Positions 27,826-36,752 of a DNA stretch of 64,000 nucleotides are shown here, piece after piece. Under the pieces are notes generated by a model. The model was not told the DNA's origin. It did no database searches and saw nothing but the letters and a program-made list of their open reading frames with translations. The first letter of the stretch is position 1. Each line of letters starts with the position of its first letter. The stretch comes from an uncultured Arenicella sp. (GTDB taxonomy: Bacteria > Pseudomonadota > Gammaproteobacteria > Arenicellales > Arenicellaceae), in NCBI GenBank assembly GCA_938045295.1, contig CALINO010000013.1, positions 1 through 64,000 on the forward strand. The letters run 5' to 3'. The translations under genes and the position numbers were made by a program.

Positions 27826-30189
27826 TTAACTTAATTGATTGCTTCCTGAATTTTCATCTTGATGAATGGTCACCGGCCAGCCTGCATGTTGGTTATTGGC
27901 AGCATGTTTGGTGACATCAACTAAAAACCGATAGGCGTCTAAGGTATAAGTGCGGGCTTGGGTATCAAACGTGATAAAGCCAAAGCCACTGCCTTTTTGG
28001 TGAGCCTTAATGTATCGGTTGTTAGATTCGCCGATTTCAGGGTTGGCGACAGCGTAGACATAGACTTTGTTGCCAAAGCTGTCTAAATATTCGCCTGTTT
28101 GCGGGGAATTGTGCGTGGGTCGATTTTGGTGAGGCAGATTAATTGTGTCTGGTAGCCACCAACGTGGCCAGCCAGCGGCAATGGCTGGAGTGCAAAAGGC
28201 CCAGTTGCTGTCACGTTGTTGCTGCACACCGTACTGCGAAAGAGTGCCTAAGTGGGTGTCTCCGCATATATGCAAAGCCTTAGAAGGCCGCATAACATCA
28301 ATGGCACGGTTGCGCGCTTTAGCGGGCCAACCGCTGCTGTCAAAATCGTACTTCAAATAACGTTCAGGGTGTTGTTGGTGCGTAGCCAGCCCTGCGAATA
28401 CGGTTTGGCTGAGTACCGCCTTTAATTTGTGGCCACGCCAGTCTTGGCTCCATTGAGTTAAAAACTCTTCTTGGCGTTTGCCTAATAGTGCTAGCCCATC
28501 GGGGTTGAATTTTGGGTTAATGAATAATGGGTCTTCATCGTTGCCGGTTACGCCAACGCTTACATTAATGCGCTCTGGGCCACTTTTCCACTGTCGGTCG
28601 GCCAGTATGGCGAAGCTTACATCGCCGTATACCATTTCGCCGTAATACGTACTCATACCATTGCTGCTGGGGCTTGGGTCGAACGCATCAGGGTGGTGAC
28701 CAACGCAAGTGCGGTGAACGGCATTTACCATCCGTACGGGTTCAACATAACCGCCAAGTACCGAGGCCGATGGGTCGCGCTCAGGGTGCTGCATTGCCAT
28801 GCCGCCTTCGCCCCAGATATTACCTTGAAAGACATCATGGTCGTCGGGCAAACATAGAGTGGGTGCGTTGCGCATTACTTCTCGAAATGCCCAGCCAAAC
28901 TGATAAAACTTACGTAAGTAATTTAAAATAGCGTGTTGCGCTGGTTCTCTAATAATGCCGAAGCCGCCGTGACTTTCGTAAATTTGATCGCCTGAAAAGA
29001 ACACTAAGTCTGGGTCTAGCGCGGCCACATTTTTTGCCACCGGTTCATAAGGAAAAGCGTAGTCGTTTTGGCATGTTAATGCCGCCATTCGCAGCGGCCT
29101 ATCGTTAGGGTTCGCACGTATCTCACCTTCATAAATGTCTGGTGTTACTGTGCCATCGAGGTGCATTTCCTGATAAATCAGCCGGTAAGGCGTATTGGCG
29201 GCTTCATCCCAATTGGTAACCCTGAATGTGGCCACCCAGCCATCGGGGTTTAGTGTTTGATTGCCCAGAGACACCCACTGCTTGCCTTGTTGAATTTGCA
29301 GTTCCACTTGTTTGCTATCACTGTTGCCCATAGGGCCAGTGAATGCACTGATCTTCATAATGAAACCGTCGGAACTGCGTGAGTCACTCAAAGAATACAT
29401 GGCCCATAGAATTGGCCCAAAACGTTGTTCTGGTGTTTGCTGAAAAGCCTTGCCTTGAAGGCTCCAGTTAGAAAAACGATATAAACCACCCAACTCCTCA
29501 GGTTTGGCATTGCGGTGGTTTAATGCGGTAATTGTGAAATTGCTGACCAAGGCCACATTGCCTTGCACCACGTGCTTAGGGGCTAAGTATGATAGTTCAC
29601 CAATGACTTCATTGGTGTCGCTAAGTATGGCTTGTAGTGTTAACTCAATGGCATCTAATTGCGGTGCTCCCTGTAGACGCAAGCGAACAGCGTTTAAGCC
29701 AATACTGCTTGTCAGAGAGGTGCGTTTGTTATTCAGAACAAGTTGGTCATTAATAATGCCTGCGTCAAAGCCTTGTTGCACAAAGCAGTTGCTGCGGTGC
29801 TCTTGCAGCTCGCTTTCAATGCCTACTCGTATGCTAGCCCCGCCGTCATTGGGGGTGGTAGTGGTGCGTTGTACGACGACATTGATTTCAAAGGATTGAT
29901 CTAAATGTTGAAGCTGATGGGTTAATGAGTGAATGCTGCGGTTGCCGCCTTGGTATACGCATTCAGCGGCACCATTGTTGACTCTCCAATCCTCCATTGG
30001 GTTTGCCCAATATTCGCCCCCTAACCAAATTCGGTTATGGGTATTGCCCCATTGGTCATGTGTTACTGGGTGATCGGTATATTGTCGCTTTTTGGGGTCA
30101 CGTGAGATTGTTGAGCAGCCTGCGCTGCTTACGGTGGCGCCAAGAAGGGCGGTTTTTAATGCATCACGGCGAGAAAAAGAGTCTTTCAT
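27826..30189 (-). CDS. PhoD-type alkaline phosphatase/phosphodiesterase
   Basis: This 787-residue exported metallophosphoesterase begins with a twin-arginine signal (SRRDALKTA) that ends in a possible lipobox (SAGC at 22-25). A long N-terminal beta-sandwich region of about 370 residues precedes the PhoD catalytic domain. Metal-site motifs are FFSGDQIYE, PDDHDVFQGN, QTVFAGLATHQQ and CGDTHLGTL. Typical PhoD proteins are 500-580 residues, so the N-terminal extension is notable. It would release phosphate from esters outside the cytoplasm. Confidence 0.82.
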   Translation of the reverse strand: MKDSFSRRDALKTALLGATVSSAGCSTISRDPKKRQYTDHPVTHDQWGNTHNRIWLGGEYWANPMEDWRVNNGAAECVYQGGNRSIHSLTHQLQHLDQSFEINVVVQRTTTTPNDGGASIRVGIESELQEHRSNCFVQQGFDAGIINDQLVLNNKRTSLTSSIGLNAVRLRLQGAPQLDAIELTLQAILSDTNEVIGELSYLAPKHVVQGNVALVSNFTITALNHRNAKPEELGGLYRFSNWSLQGKAFQQTPEQRFGPILWAMYSLSDSRSSDGFIMKISAFTGPMGNSDSKQVELQIQQGKQWVSLGNQTLNPDGWVATFRVTNWDEAANTPYRLIYQEMHLDGTVTPDIYEGEIRANPNDRPLRMAALTCQNDYAFPYEPVAKNVAALDPDLVFFSGDQIYESHGGFGIIREPAQHAILNYLRKFYQFGWAFREVMRNAPTLCLPDDHDVFQGNIWGEGGMAMQHPERDPSASVLGGYVEPVRMVNAVHRTCVGHHPDAFDPSPSSNGMSTYYGEMVYGDVSFAILADRQWKSGPERINVSVGVTGNDEDPLFINPKFNPDGLALLGKRQEEFLTQWSQDWRGHKLKAVLSQTVFAGLATHQQHPERYLKYDFDSSGWPAKARNRAIDVMRPSKALHICGDTHLGTLSQYGVQQQRDSNWAFCTPAIAAGWPRWWLPDTINLPHQNRPTHNSPQTGEYLDSFGNKVYVYAVANPEIGESNNRYIKAHQKGSGFGFITFDTQARTYTLDAYRFLVDVTKHAANNQHAGWPVTIHQDENSGSNQLS

Positions 30190-30794
30190 TTTTATGTGCG
30201 CTACAAGTAATGTTGGTGGCGTCTATGGTTGCCAGTAATGAATATAACTCACAGGCATAACAAAATTAACAAAAAGTTATAAAACAATAGACAACCACCG
30301 CAGAATCGAGTAACTTTAGCCCTGACTGAGGTAAAGCCCAAGTCGCCTAGGAGTGAGGAAAGTGCAACATATAGCACTGCTCTGAAAATAAAAAGACTCG
30401 TTAATAAGAAAAAAAATAAGCGGGTCTTTTTATTTTCGTATAAAAAGGATGTTTTTACCCTACCCGTATTTTCAATTATTATTTCCAGTTATTTCATAAC
30501 TAATACTCAGTTTTCCACCATTAATTGCCGCCCATACAGTCTGTTTTAAACAGAATGTGAGGCTAATTGTGGTGCTGGCTATGTTTAAGCTTTAGGCCGT
30601 GAATAGTTGAAAATGCCATCGAATGAAATTCAAGTCATTCGAAAAAAAAGCCCGCGACACATGACGTAGTTAGCCATGAAGAAGTGTGTAGTGATTTCGT
30701 GGGATCCGTCTCAAAGATTAGCGATTTAGGCACAAAGAACCAATCTCAATGATTGGAATGATTGGTAAGAGCAAGAAAAACTATTTTAATCTGT
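30190..30794. other. 605-bp intergenic region with inverted repeats
   Basis: There is no convincing ORF. Two structured parts are visible: the hairpin cluster at 30314-30437 and an 8-bp inverted repeat at 30619-30626 / 30635-30642 followed by A8. The remainder is unremarkable AT-rich sequence. Confidence 0.5.
30314..30437 (+). ncRNA. candidate structured RNA of unknown family
   Basis: Three consecutive hairpins can be drawn. The first pairs 30314-30321 with 30330-30336 with one bulged base. The second pairs AGTGC 30361-30365 with GCACT 30374-30378. The third pairs 30384-30400 with 30421-30437 over 17 bp with a single G:T, and the 3' arm is T-rich like a terminator. I could not match it to a known riboswitch or sRNA family, and no strong promoter precedes it. 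Its strand is a guess from the T-rich 3' arm. Confidence 0.25.
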
Positions 30795-31298
30795 TCAGCC
30801 CTTTATGTGCTGCCTTAAGTAATACGCAATATTGCGCTCAATCATCGGTTGATCATTTTTAGAAATGAAATTCAGGTTCAAATTATTTTTCTTTTCATAG
30901 TATTGAACCACAATTTTTTGAAATCGATTTAACGACGATATCATGGTGATTGGCGTGTTTGGCAAATGCTGAGTAACGATGTCAACCGACTTATGTTGGC
31001 CGGTTATTTTGTAATTAGTTTTGATCAGTTGATCGTGAGCCGGGCTGTCTTTTGTATCAGGTATATTGCAATCTAATAAGGCCAATATTGTGCCCTTGTG
31101 TGTGGATGCGGCCTTTTTTAGTGAATCGATATTCCTAACCCTGATGATTTGAATGTCGCGGACTTGTTGTTTTTTCTGCTCGTCAAGGTTTTGGTTGTCA
31201 GTGATCTTTTGAATCTCGCCCAACACAATACCGGTTAGTAATTCCATTTGATCGGCATCATCTTCAACAATCAAAATGTTAGGGCCGTTCTTTTTCAT
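30795..31298 (-). CDS. stand-alone response-regulator receiver protein
   Basis: This 167-residue protein is a single REC domain with no output domain. The acidic pocket is E12-D13-D14, the phospho-acceptor is Asp76 in ALLDCNIPD, the switch hydroxyl is Ser121 or Ser122 in TMISS, and the conserved Lys is Lys147 in FISKND. An insertion of about 20 residues between helix 1 and strand 2 and another after Asp76 make it longer than the usual 120 residues. No histidine kinase is nearby, so it is an orphan. Confidence 0.78.
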   Translation of the reverse strand: MKKNGPNILIVEDDADQMELLTGIVLGEIQKITDNQNLDEQKKQQVRDIQIIRVRNIDSLKKAASTHKGTILALLDCNIPDTKDSPAHDQLIKTNYKITGQHKSVDIVTQHLPNTPITMISSLNRFQKIVVQYYEKKNNLNLNFISKNDQPMIERNIAYYLRQHIKG

Positions 31299-31679
31299 TC
31301 TTTAGGTGCTTTTCCGGTGTATTGGTTACAGTTGCAGTTATTGATAAAAGGCCGTTTTTGGGAGTGCGTGTTCCGTGCTTAACGAGTATTGAACCCTGTA
31401 TTAGAGGCCACACACAGAAAGCTTTCTCTAGATACTCAGTGATTACAATACCAACCTTCAGTTTAAGCAAGGTGTTTTTTCATATTTTATAATTCCTTAA
31501 CGTATATCGGCCTAAACGTACATTAATCTAGACTTGTGATGCCGCTGCTCTTGTTCGGGTCTTAAGTCATGTATTAGTAAGTATGGGCCGCGCGGAGCTT
31601 ATCGGTTGGTGTGTTAAGCTTTATGTCATTGTTAATAAAGAACCGGCAAAGCAGCAAACCTTTTGAACACTATTAAGTC
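31299..31679. other. intergenic region between divergent genes
   Basis: This 381-bp region separates the receiver gene (minus) from the sterol-desaturase operon (plus) and must hold both promoters. No repeat, RNA or convincing ORF was seen. Confidence 0.5.
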
Positions 31680-32498
31680 ATGGAATTTCTAACAAATCAC
31701 GAAGCAATCATTCGCGCCTCGGTTTTTCTTGGCGTGTTTGCATTAATGGCGGTGCTTGAGGCCATTGCGCCTAAGAAAAAGAGAGTTATGCCGCGTTTGA
31801 CTCGTTGGTTGACTAACATGGGCTTGGTCATTTTAGGTGGGTTCACATTGAGAGTGATGGTGCCTATTTTGGCGGTGGGTGTGGCCGCTTGGGCTGCGCT
31901 CAAACCGTTTGGTTTGTTTAACCTTGTACAGTTGCCTTTGGTGCTTGAATGGGTTTTGGCAATTGTTTTGTTGGACATGCTGATATATGCGCAGCATGTT
32001 GCCAGCCACAAAATTCCGTTTTTGTGGCGCTTACACAAAGTGCACCACGCTGATCGCGATATTGATGTCACCACCGGTGCGCGCTTTCACCCCTTAGAAA
32101 TTGTATTGTCGATGCTGTTCAAGCTGCTGTGCGTTGCTTTATTAGGCGCCAGCGTTGTGGCCGTGATTTTGTTTGAAATCATATTGAATGCGTCGGCCAT
32201 GTTTAATCATGCCAACCTGGCATTGCCTAAGTGGCTTGATGCGCCGCTTAGAAAATTCATAGTGACCCCAGATTTTCATCGAGTACATCATTCGGTGGTG
32301 CCTAAAGAAACCGACAGCAATTACGGTTTTTTTCTGTCGATTTGGGATCGGCTGTTTAGAACGTACACGCCCCAGCCCAGTGCTGGCCATAGCGACATGG
32401 TGATTGGGCTGAACGAATTGCAAACCAGCCAACCGAATACCTTATGGTGGTGTATAAAGGCACCGTTTCAACGATCAGCGGGGCGCAACCGTGTTTAA
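31680..32498 (+). CDS. sterol desaturase/fatty-acid hydroxylase family membrane protein
   Basis: The 272-residue di-iron membrane oxygenase has about four hydrophobic segments. The histidine clusters are HVASHKIPFLWRLHKVHHAD, FHPLE, FNHANLALP and FHRVHHS, matching the HX3-4H, HX2HH and HX2HH pattern of the superfamily. Substrates of relatives include sterols, carotenoids and fatty acids; none can be assigned here. It overlaps the next gene by 8 bp, so the products are translationally coupled. Confidence 0.82.
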   Translation: MEFLTNHEAIIRASVFLGVFALMAVLEAIAPKKKRVMPRLTRWLTNMGLVILGGFTLRVMVPILAVGVAAWAALKPFGLFNLVQLPLVLEWVLAIVLLDMLIYAQHVASHKIPFLWRLHKVHHADRDIDVTTGARFHPLEIVLSMLFKLLCVALLGASVVAVILFEIILNASAMFNHANLALPKWLDAPLRKFIVTPDFHRVHHSVVPKETDSNYGFFLSIWDRLFRTYTPQPSAGHSDMVIGLNELQTSQPNTLWWCIKAPFQRSAGRNRV

Positions 32499-33027
32499 GT
32501 GGTTGGTCGTTATTGTTGGTTTATTGGGTGTGATTACAGCGGGGCTGCTCTTATTGCAGCCGTCTTTGTCATCTATTCACAAGCAGATTGTGGCTGACTA
32601 CGGTGATGTTAGGCATGTGTCTGCAGTAGAGTTGTCTGCGTTAAGCGATGACAGTGTTGTTGTGTTTGATGTGCGTGAAGAAGGCGAGTTTGCGGTCAGC
32701 CATCTCGCTAATGCCATTCACATTTCGCCCGATACTGATGTGCAAGAGTTTATTGAAGATTATGGCGATGTAATTGCCGACAAGAAGGCGGTGTTTTATT
32801 GTTCTGTCGGGCGGCGCTCGTCGGGCTTTATCCGTGATTTAAACAATGCCAAAGCTTCTTTTTCTATGGTTAATCTTGAAGGCGGTTTATTTAACTGGGT
32901 GAATCAGCAGCGGCAGATTGAAGGCGGTGGCATTCACCCTTACAACGCGTATTGGGGGCGATTAGTCAAAGACAAGACGCAAATCCAATACCAAAAAACG
33001 CACACAAAAAATGAACAACAGAGGTGA
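32491..33027 (+). CDS. membrane-anchored rhodanese-domain protein
   Basis: The GTG start at 32491 lies inside the 3' end of the desaturase gene. The 178-residue product has one N-terminal transmembrane helix (residues 1-20) and a rhodanese domain with VVFDVREEGEFAVSHL and the catalytic loop YCSVGRRSS. The active-site Cys is present, so sulfur transfer is plausible. The orientation predicted from the anchor is periplasmic. A second rhodanese gene follows after 3 bp. Confidence 0.8.
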   Translation: MFKWLVVIVGLLGVITAGLLLLQPSLSSIHKQIVADYGDVRHVSAVELSALSDDSVVVFDVREEGEFAVSHLANAIHISPDTDVQEFIEDYGDVIADKKAVFYCSVGRRSSGFIRDLNNAKASFSMVNLEGGLFNWVNQQRQIEGGGIHPYNAYWGRLVKDKTQIQYQKTHTKNEQQR

Positions 33028-33030
33028 AAT

Positions 33031-33432
33031 TTGAAACAATTATTACTCTTTTTTGTACTTATGGTATCAGTGCCGCTTCAGGCTGCAGACAAGCATGGCG
33101 GTGTGGGTGAGCTTAAAGACGGCGTGTTGCATGTTTCAGCCACCGACGCCGATCAGCTGTTGAACGCAGGCTCCGAAATCATTGTGCTTGATGTTAGAAC
33201 CGAACAGGAACACCAAGCGGGAAAGATCAAGCCAGGCATCAATATTAATTACTACGCGGACACTTTTGAGGCAGATTTAGCAAAGCTCGATAAAACTAAA
33301 ACGTATCTTGTGCACTGCCGCAGCGGTGTGAGAAGTGGGCGAACGCTGCCGATTATGCAGCGTTTAGGCTTTGACAATATCATTCACCTTGATGGCGGCA
33401 TCAAGGCTTGGTGGGAGCGGCAAAAAGAATAA
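33031..33432 (+). CDS. secreted rhodanese-like protein (PspE type)
   Basis: The likely start is the TTG at 33031, with an AGAGGTGA ribosome site 4 bp upstream; it gives a Sec signal peptide cleaved after LQAA (residue 19). The 133-residue protein has a single rhodanese domain: VLDVRTEQEHQAGKI, catalytic loop HCRSGVRSG and LDGGIKAW. It should be a periplasmic sulfurtransferase. With the previous two genes it forms a desaturase-rhodanese-rhodanese operon, suggesting the pair acts on or protects the same envelope process; this is inference. Confidence 0.82.
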   Translation: MKQLLLFFVLMVSVPLQAADKHGGVGELKDGVLHVSATDADQLLNAGSEIIVLDVRTEQEHQAGKIKPGININYYADTFEADLAKLDKTKTYLVHCRSGVRSGRTLPIMQRLGFDNIIHLDGGIKAWWERQKE

Positions 33433-33448
33433 ATAATTTTCAGCCGTA

Positions 33449-34342
33449 TTAGTCTGAAAATTTAGGATTGTCTGACAGTAACTCCGGGTGCGTATTTTCA
33501 ACAAAGCGTTTCCATTCTTCAGGCATGCCGTCTACCGAATGGTTTTTACGCCCAAAACCACGAGAGATTGACCACGCATCAACACCTTGCATGCCAACCC
33601 AGTCGTGATTGAACGTGTTAATGTCATTAAAGGTGTGCGTGGATGCCGCGCTGGTGGTTGACGGGTCTGTGAGTTCGGCCAAGGAGCCATGGTACGTTGA
33701 CCAATCGTTTACCTGAATCAGGCGGTTTAACCGGTTAGGTGGTTGTGATCTGAAGATGGCGTCTGCGTTTAACCACACATCATCGCCAATTACTTTGGCA
33801 GGCCCAAGTCTGTCATTGCGCATGCTGGTGCCAGCGCCCGGCTTGCGTTTTTGTTGAGGCCGCTCAACGCCATTTAGCCCAAAGGTGCGCTCAGACTTAA
33901 CTAACTTTGGTTGCCGTACGGTTCGTTGTTCACCGGTGTAAGGGTTGCTAAAGGTTTTTATCAATTCGCCGGTGTTGAGGTCAGAGTAGAAAATTTTGAT
34001 GATATGCCGAACACGGTAGCGAAACTCTGACAGTGTTTGCACCTTGAAAATCATGCCAACGTGCATGTTCCAGAATGGGGTGAGAACGCCATCTTTAAAC
34101 CCCATGCGCACCGCGTCAATATTCCAATACACAGGGCGATCATCATAGGTGTACGCCAGCTTACGGTGCATTTGGTGAAGGTGTTCTGGGTTGTTTGTAT
34201 CAAAGAGTGGTGGTTGGTCACTAAGCTTAAGAGCGTGTGCAAGGCCATTCACAGCCAAGGATGAGACCCCAAGCAGCTTTAAAGCGGTGCGCCTGCTTGT
34301 GTGGCTGTTTGCATGGTTAGGTTTGGAACAATCATGAGCCAT
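33449..34342 (-). CDS. DUF1838-family Tat-exported protein
   Basis: This 297-residue protein has a twin-arginine signal (TSRRTALKLLG near residue 16). The mature part matches the DUF1838 family: RKLAYTYDDRPVYWNIDAVRMGF, the LIKTFSNPYTGEQ block and a Trp-rich NDWSTYHGS region. The function is not known. It is convergent with the rhodanese operon. Confidence 0.75.
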   Translation of the reverse strand: MAHDCSKPNHANSHTSRRTALKLLGVSSLAVNGLAHALKLSDQPPLFDTNNPEHLHQMHRKLAYTYDDRPVYWNIDAVRMGFKDGVLTPFWNMHVGMIFKVQTLSEFRYRVRHIIKIFYSDLNTGELIKTFSNPYTGEQRTVRQPKLVKSERTFGLNGVERPQQKRKPGAGTSMRNDRLGPAKVIGDDVWLNADAIFRSQPPNRLNRLIQVNDWSTYHGSLAELTDPSTTSAASTHTFNDINTFNHDWVGMQGVDAWSISRGFGRKNHSVDGMPEEWKRFVENTHPELLSDNPKFSD

Positions 34343-34554
34343 GTTATTACCCTAGAAGTGTCAGTGCTGAGAACATATTGCACTATATGGGCGTGCGGGT
34401 CATCACTTTGAGAATTAATTCATGGCGTATTTTTATAATCGGGTGAGGTCAATACGCGGCTTAGCGGTTAAATACTGCACTCGCATTTGGGATGCAATGT
34501 GGTGTTCATGGGTCTAATATTATGAATATTACAGTTAATTTACAGGTGTTTGTC

Positions 34555-35403
34555 ATGAAGAGTGTTCATTGGGCTATGGTGGTTCTAATTTCATTTGGCT
34601 CTGCGGTGTTAACCAGTCAGTTCTTCCCAACTGTGCCTTTGGCGGTATCAAACCAAGCGAATGATAGCAAGCATATCGCTCAACTTAAGGCTAGGGTTGA
34701 ACAGCTTGAAGCGCAGTTGAATGAGGTTAACCTTAGTCAGCCTGCGGGTTTAAGCCGCCAAGGTGCGACCTTAGCAAACCCAGTATTAAATGAGGCTAAC
34801 TTGGCACTTCAACGTGATCAAGCGGCCTCTGATGAGTCAGAAAGTGGCTCTGAACTTAATGCGGCCGAACAACTCAGTGATGCGGAAAATGCCAGAGCCG
34901 CGACTAACCGAGCTCAGCGTTTGATTCGTGGCGGTTTTAGCGAGCAAGAAGCCAATTGGGTGATAGAACAAGAGTCTCAATTGCAATTAGAACTGTTGCA
35001 AGAGCAGCACCAAGCGCGCAAACGCCAAGCAGAGTTAGCCAAAGAAAACGGAACCCAAGTGCCAAATCGTTTTGATCGTTTTCGCGATCGTTTGGGGGAG
35101 GATTCGTACGAGCAGTATCTTGAAGCTAACGGGTTTCCAACTCAAGTGAATATTGGCCGCGTTATTGCCGGGTCGCCGGGTCAAAATGCGGGCTTGCTAC
35201 CCGATGACCGCATTACGCACTATGACGGCCGTCGAGTTTTTAATGTACGAGAGCTAAACGCATTAACCATTGATGGAGAGCAGGGTGAAAGTGTGTTGCT
35301 GGAAGTGCAGCGCAATGGCCAGCCCGTGCAAATCACCATTCAACGTGGCCCTATTGGAATTGTGGCTGGCCGTGGTTTTAACCGCCGGCCAAATCGCGGT
35401 TAG
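34555..35403 (+). CDS. membrane-anchored coiled-coil PDZ-domain protein
   Basis: The ATG at 34555 is preceded by AGGTG and gives 282 residues; the frame is open to 34492. An N-terminal membrane anchor (to about residue 22) is followed by a short coiled coil (HIAQLKARVEQLEAQLNEV), a Gln/Glu-rich helical region and a C-terminal PDZ domain from about residue 195 (VNIGRVIAGSPGQNAGLLPDDRI in part). No protease domain is present, so it probably acts as a periplasmic adaptor. Partners are unknown. Confidence 0.72.
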   Translation: MKSVHWAMVVLISFGSAVLTSQFFPTVPLAVSNQANDSKHIAQLKARVEQLEAQLNEVNLSQPAGLSRQGATLANPVLNEANLALQRDQAASDESESGSELNAAEQLSDAENARAATNRAQRLIRGGFSEQEANWVIEQESQLQLELLQEQHQARKRQAELAKENGTQVPNRFDRFRDRLGEDSYEQYLEANGFPTQVNIGRVIAGSPGQNAGLLPDDRITHYDGRRVFNVRELNALTIDGEQGESVLLEVQRNGQPVQITIQRGPIGIVAGRGFNRRPNRG

Positions 35404-35412
35404 GTCGGTTAC

Positions 35413-36555
35413 TTATTTTTGAGTTTTATAGCGGCTGACCTTATTCAGTAGTGCTTTCATGTCTTCTCCGCTTTGGGGCAGCTCAGCGGGCGGTAAATCC
35501 AAATGATTTAACGGGTGTTCTTGCACGTATTGCTCAATCACCGGCATCGACATTTCGAGCGCGTAACTGGGAATGGTGCGATTACGTCTAAATTCAGCGA
35601 TGGGTATTTCGGCTTCAATAATATCGTCTTGCGTTTTTGACGCTGACTTCGCCATAATTTCTCCTTTATGGTCAACAATGATGCTTTCGCCAGCTTCATA
35701 CCCTGGCACGTCAAAGGCGATATTGGCCATGGTCGAATAAAAATTGTTGGCTTTGGCCATTGCCGTCACATCGTTTTGTTGAAATAACGTGGCGGTACGA
35801 AACATGATTTCGGTGCCCCTCATAGCAAAGGCTGCAAACACAAATGGGTCCCATTGAACCGTGGACACCGCAATGTTGCCGTATTCGGTTTGCAACACCG
35901 GAAACTCTTCTTCAATGCCATACATGGCGCGATAACGGTCGCGCACGTTTTCAACCGTGGTGGTGGGTATTTCGGTGGTCTGTGAATAGTGTTTGATGTT
36001 TCTTGATTTCCAGAACTTTTTTACCACCTCACCATTGCGATTGATAACCGCATTGATAGACAAAATATGGCCAGGCCAGTCGTCGTCCGTGGCGTAAGTG
36101 CCGAAGACAATGTAAGCATTGCAATCGCGCGCAATCTCACCTAAGCGCTCTGTTTCAGCGCCGGGAATTTTGACGGTGTATTTGAGTTTCTCTGCGCGAG
36201 AGCCAGAAGAATAGCCGGTTAATGGAAACTCATGGTAGAGCAAGAAATCTGGCTTTTTACCAGTGCTGCATGCTTTGTCTGCCATTGACTTCATGTGATC
36301 TAAGTTGTGACTTAGACCGTTTTCAATACTGTCAAAGTCTTGCAGAGAGCTGACGGTGGTTTGCAGCACTTTTACCACAATGGTGTCTTTGGCCAGAGGT
36401 ATTGTGGCGTATGAGCCATCGGCTTGAACCAGTGGTGTGGTGTGTGACTTAAGGTGCTCATTACGCGTTTGCTGATGTTCTTGGTAATAAATGTTCTGCG
36501 TGCACGAGCTTATTAATAACAGGGTTGGAATGAATAATATTATGAGTTGGCGCAT
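35413..36555 (-). CDS. nitrilase-fold lipoprotein lacking the catalytic cysteine
   Basis: The start at 36555 gives 380 residues with a lipobox ISSC near residue 16. The carbon-nitrogen hydrolase fold is clear: the Glu region LLYHEFPLTGY, the Lys region in NRNGEVVKKFWK, then a GNIAVSTVQWDPFVFAAF strand-elbow. In active nitrilases the elbow reads like ICYD or ICWE; here the Cys is replaced by Gln (VQWD). The protein is therefore probably not a standard amidase and may bind rather than hydrolyse a ligand. Confidence 0.72.
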   Translation of the reverse strand: MRQLIILFIPTLLLISSCTQNIYYQEHQQTRNEHLKSHTTPLVQADGSYATIPLAKDTIVVKVLQTTVSSLQDFDSIENGLSHNLDHMKSMADKACSTGKKPDFLLYHEFPLTGYSSGSRAEKLKYTVKIPGAETERLGEIARDCNAYIVFGTYATDDDWPGHILSINAVINRNGEVVKKFWKSRNIKHYSQTTEIPTTTVENVRDRYRAMYGIEEEFPVLQTEYGNIAVSTVQWDPFVFAAFAMRGTEIMFRTATLFQQNDVTAMAKANNFYSTMANIAFDVPGYEAGESIIVDHKGEIMAKSASKTQDDIIEAEIPIAEFRRNRTIPSYALEMSMPVIEQYVQEHPLNHLDLPPAELPQSGEDMKALLNKVSRYKTQK

Positions 36556-36752
36556 GTGGGTCTCCGTGCTGCAGTGGGGTTGCTGACGATAACGAGAGCT
36601 AGCTCTAGCTATTGATATATCATTATGTTTTTGCTGGTGCAATTTGATTGCTTGCATTAAGCGTTAGTTTTTCTGTGGAAGGGGTGTTTATAATGACGTT
36701 CCTTTTTTAGTGCTTACGGTAATAGCAACGGTTTATGAATTCAGGTGGGGAC

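Noticed and set aside
30348..30365. GAGGAAAGTGC resembling the RNase P RNA core GAGGAAAGTCC
   Set aside because: The remaining conserved RNase P regions are absent and the whole gap is too short and unmatched downstream.
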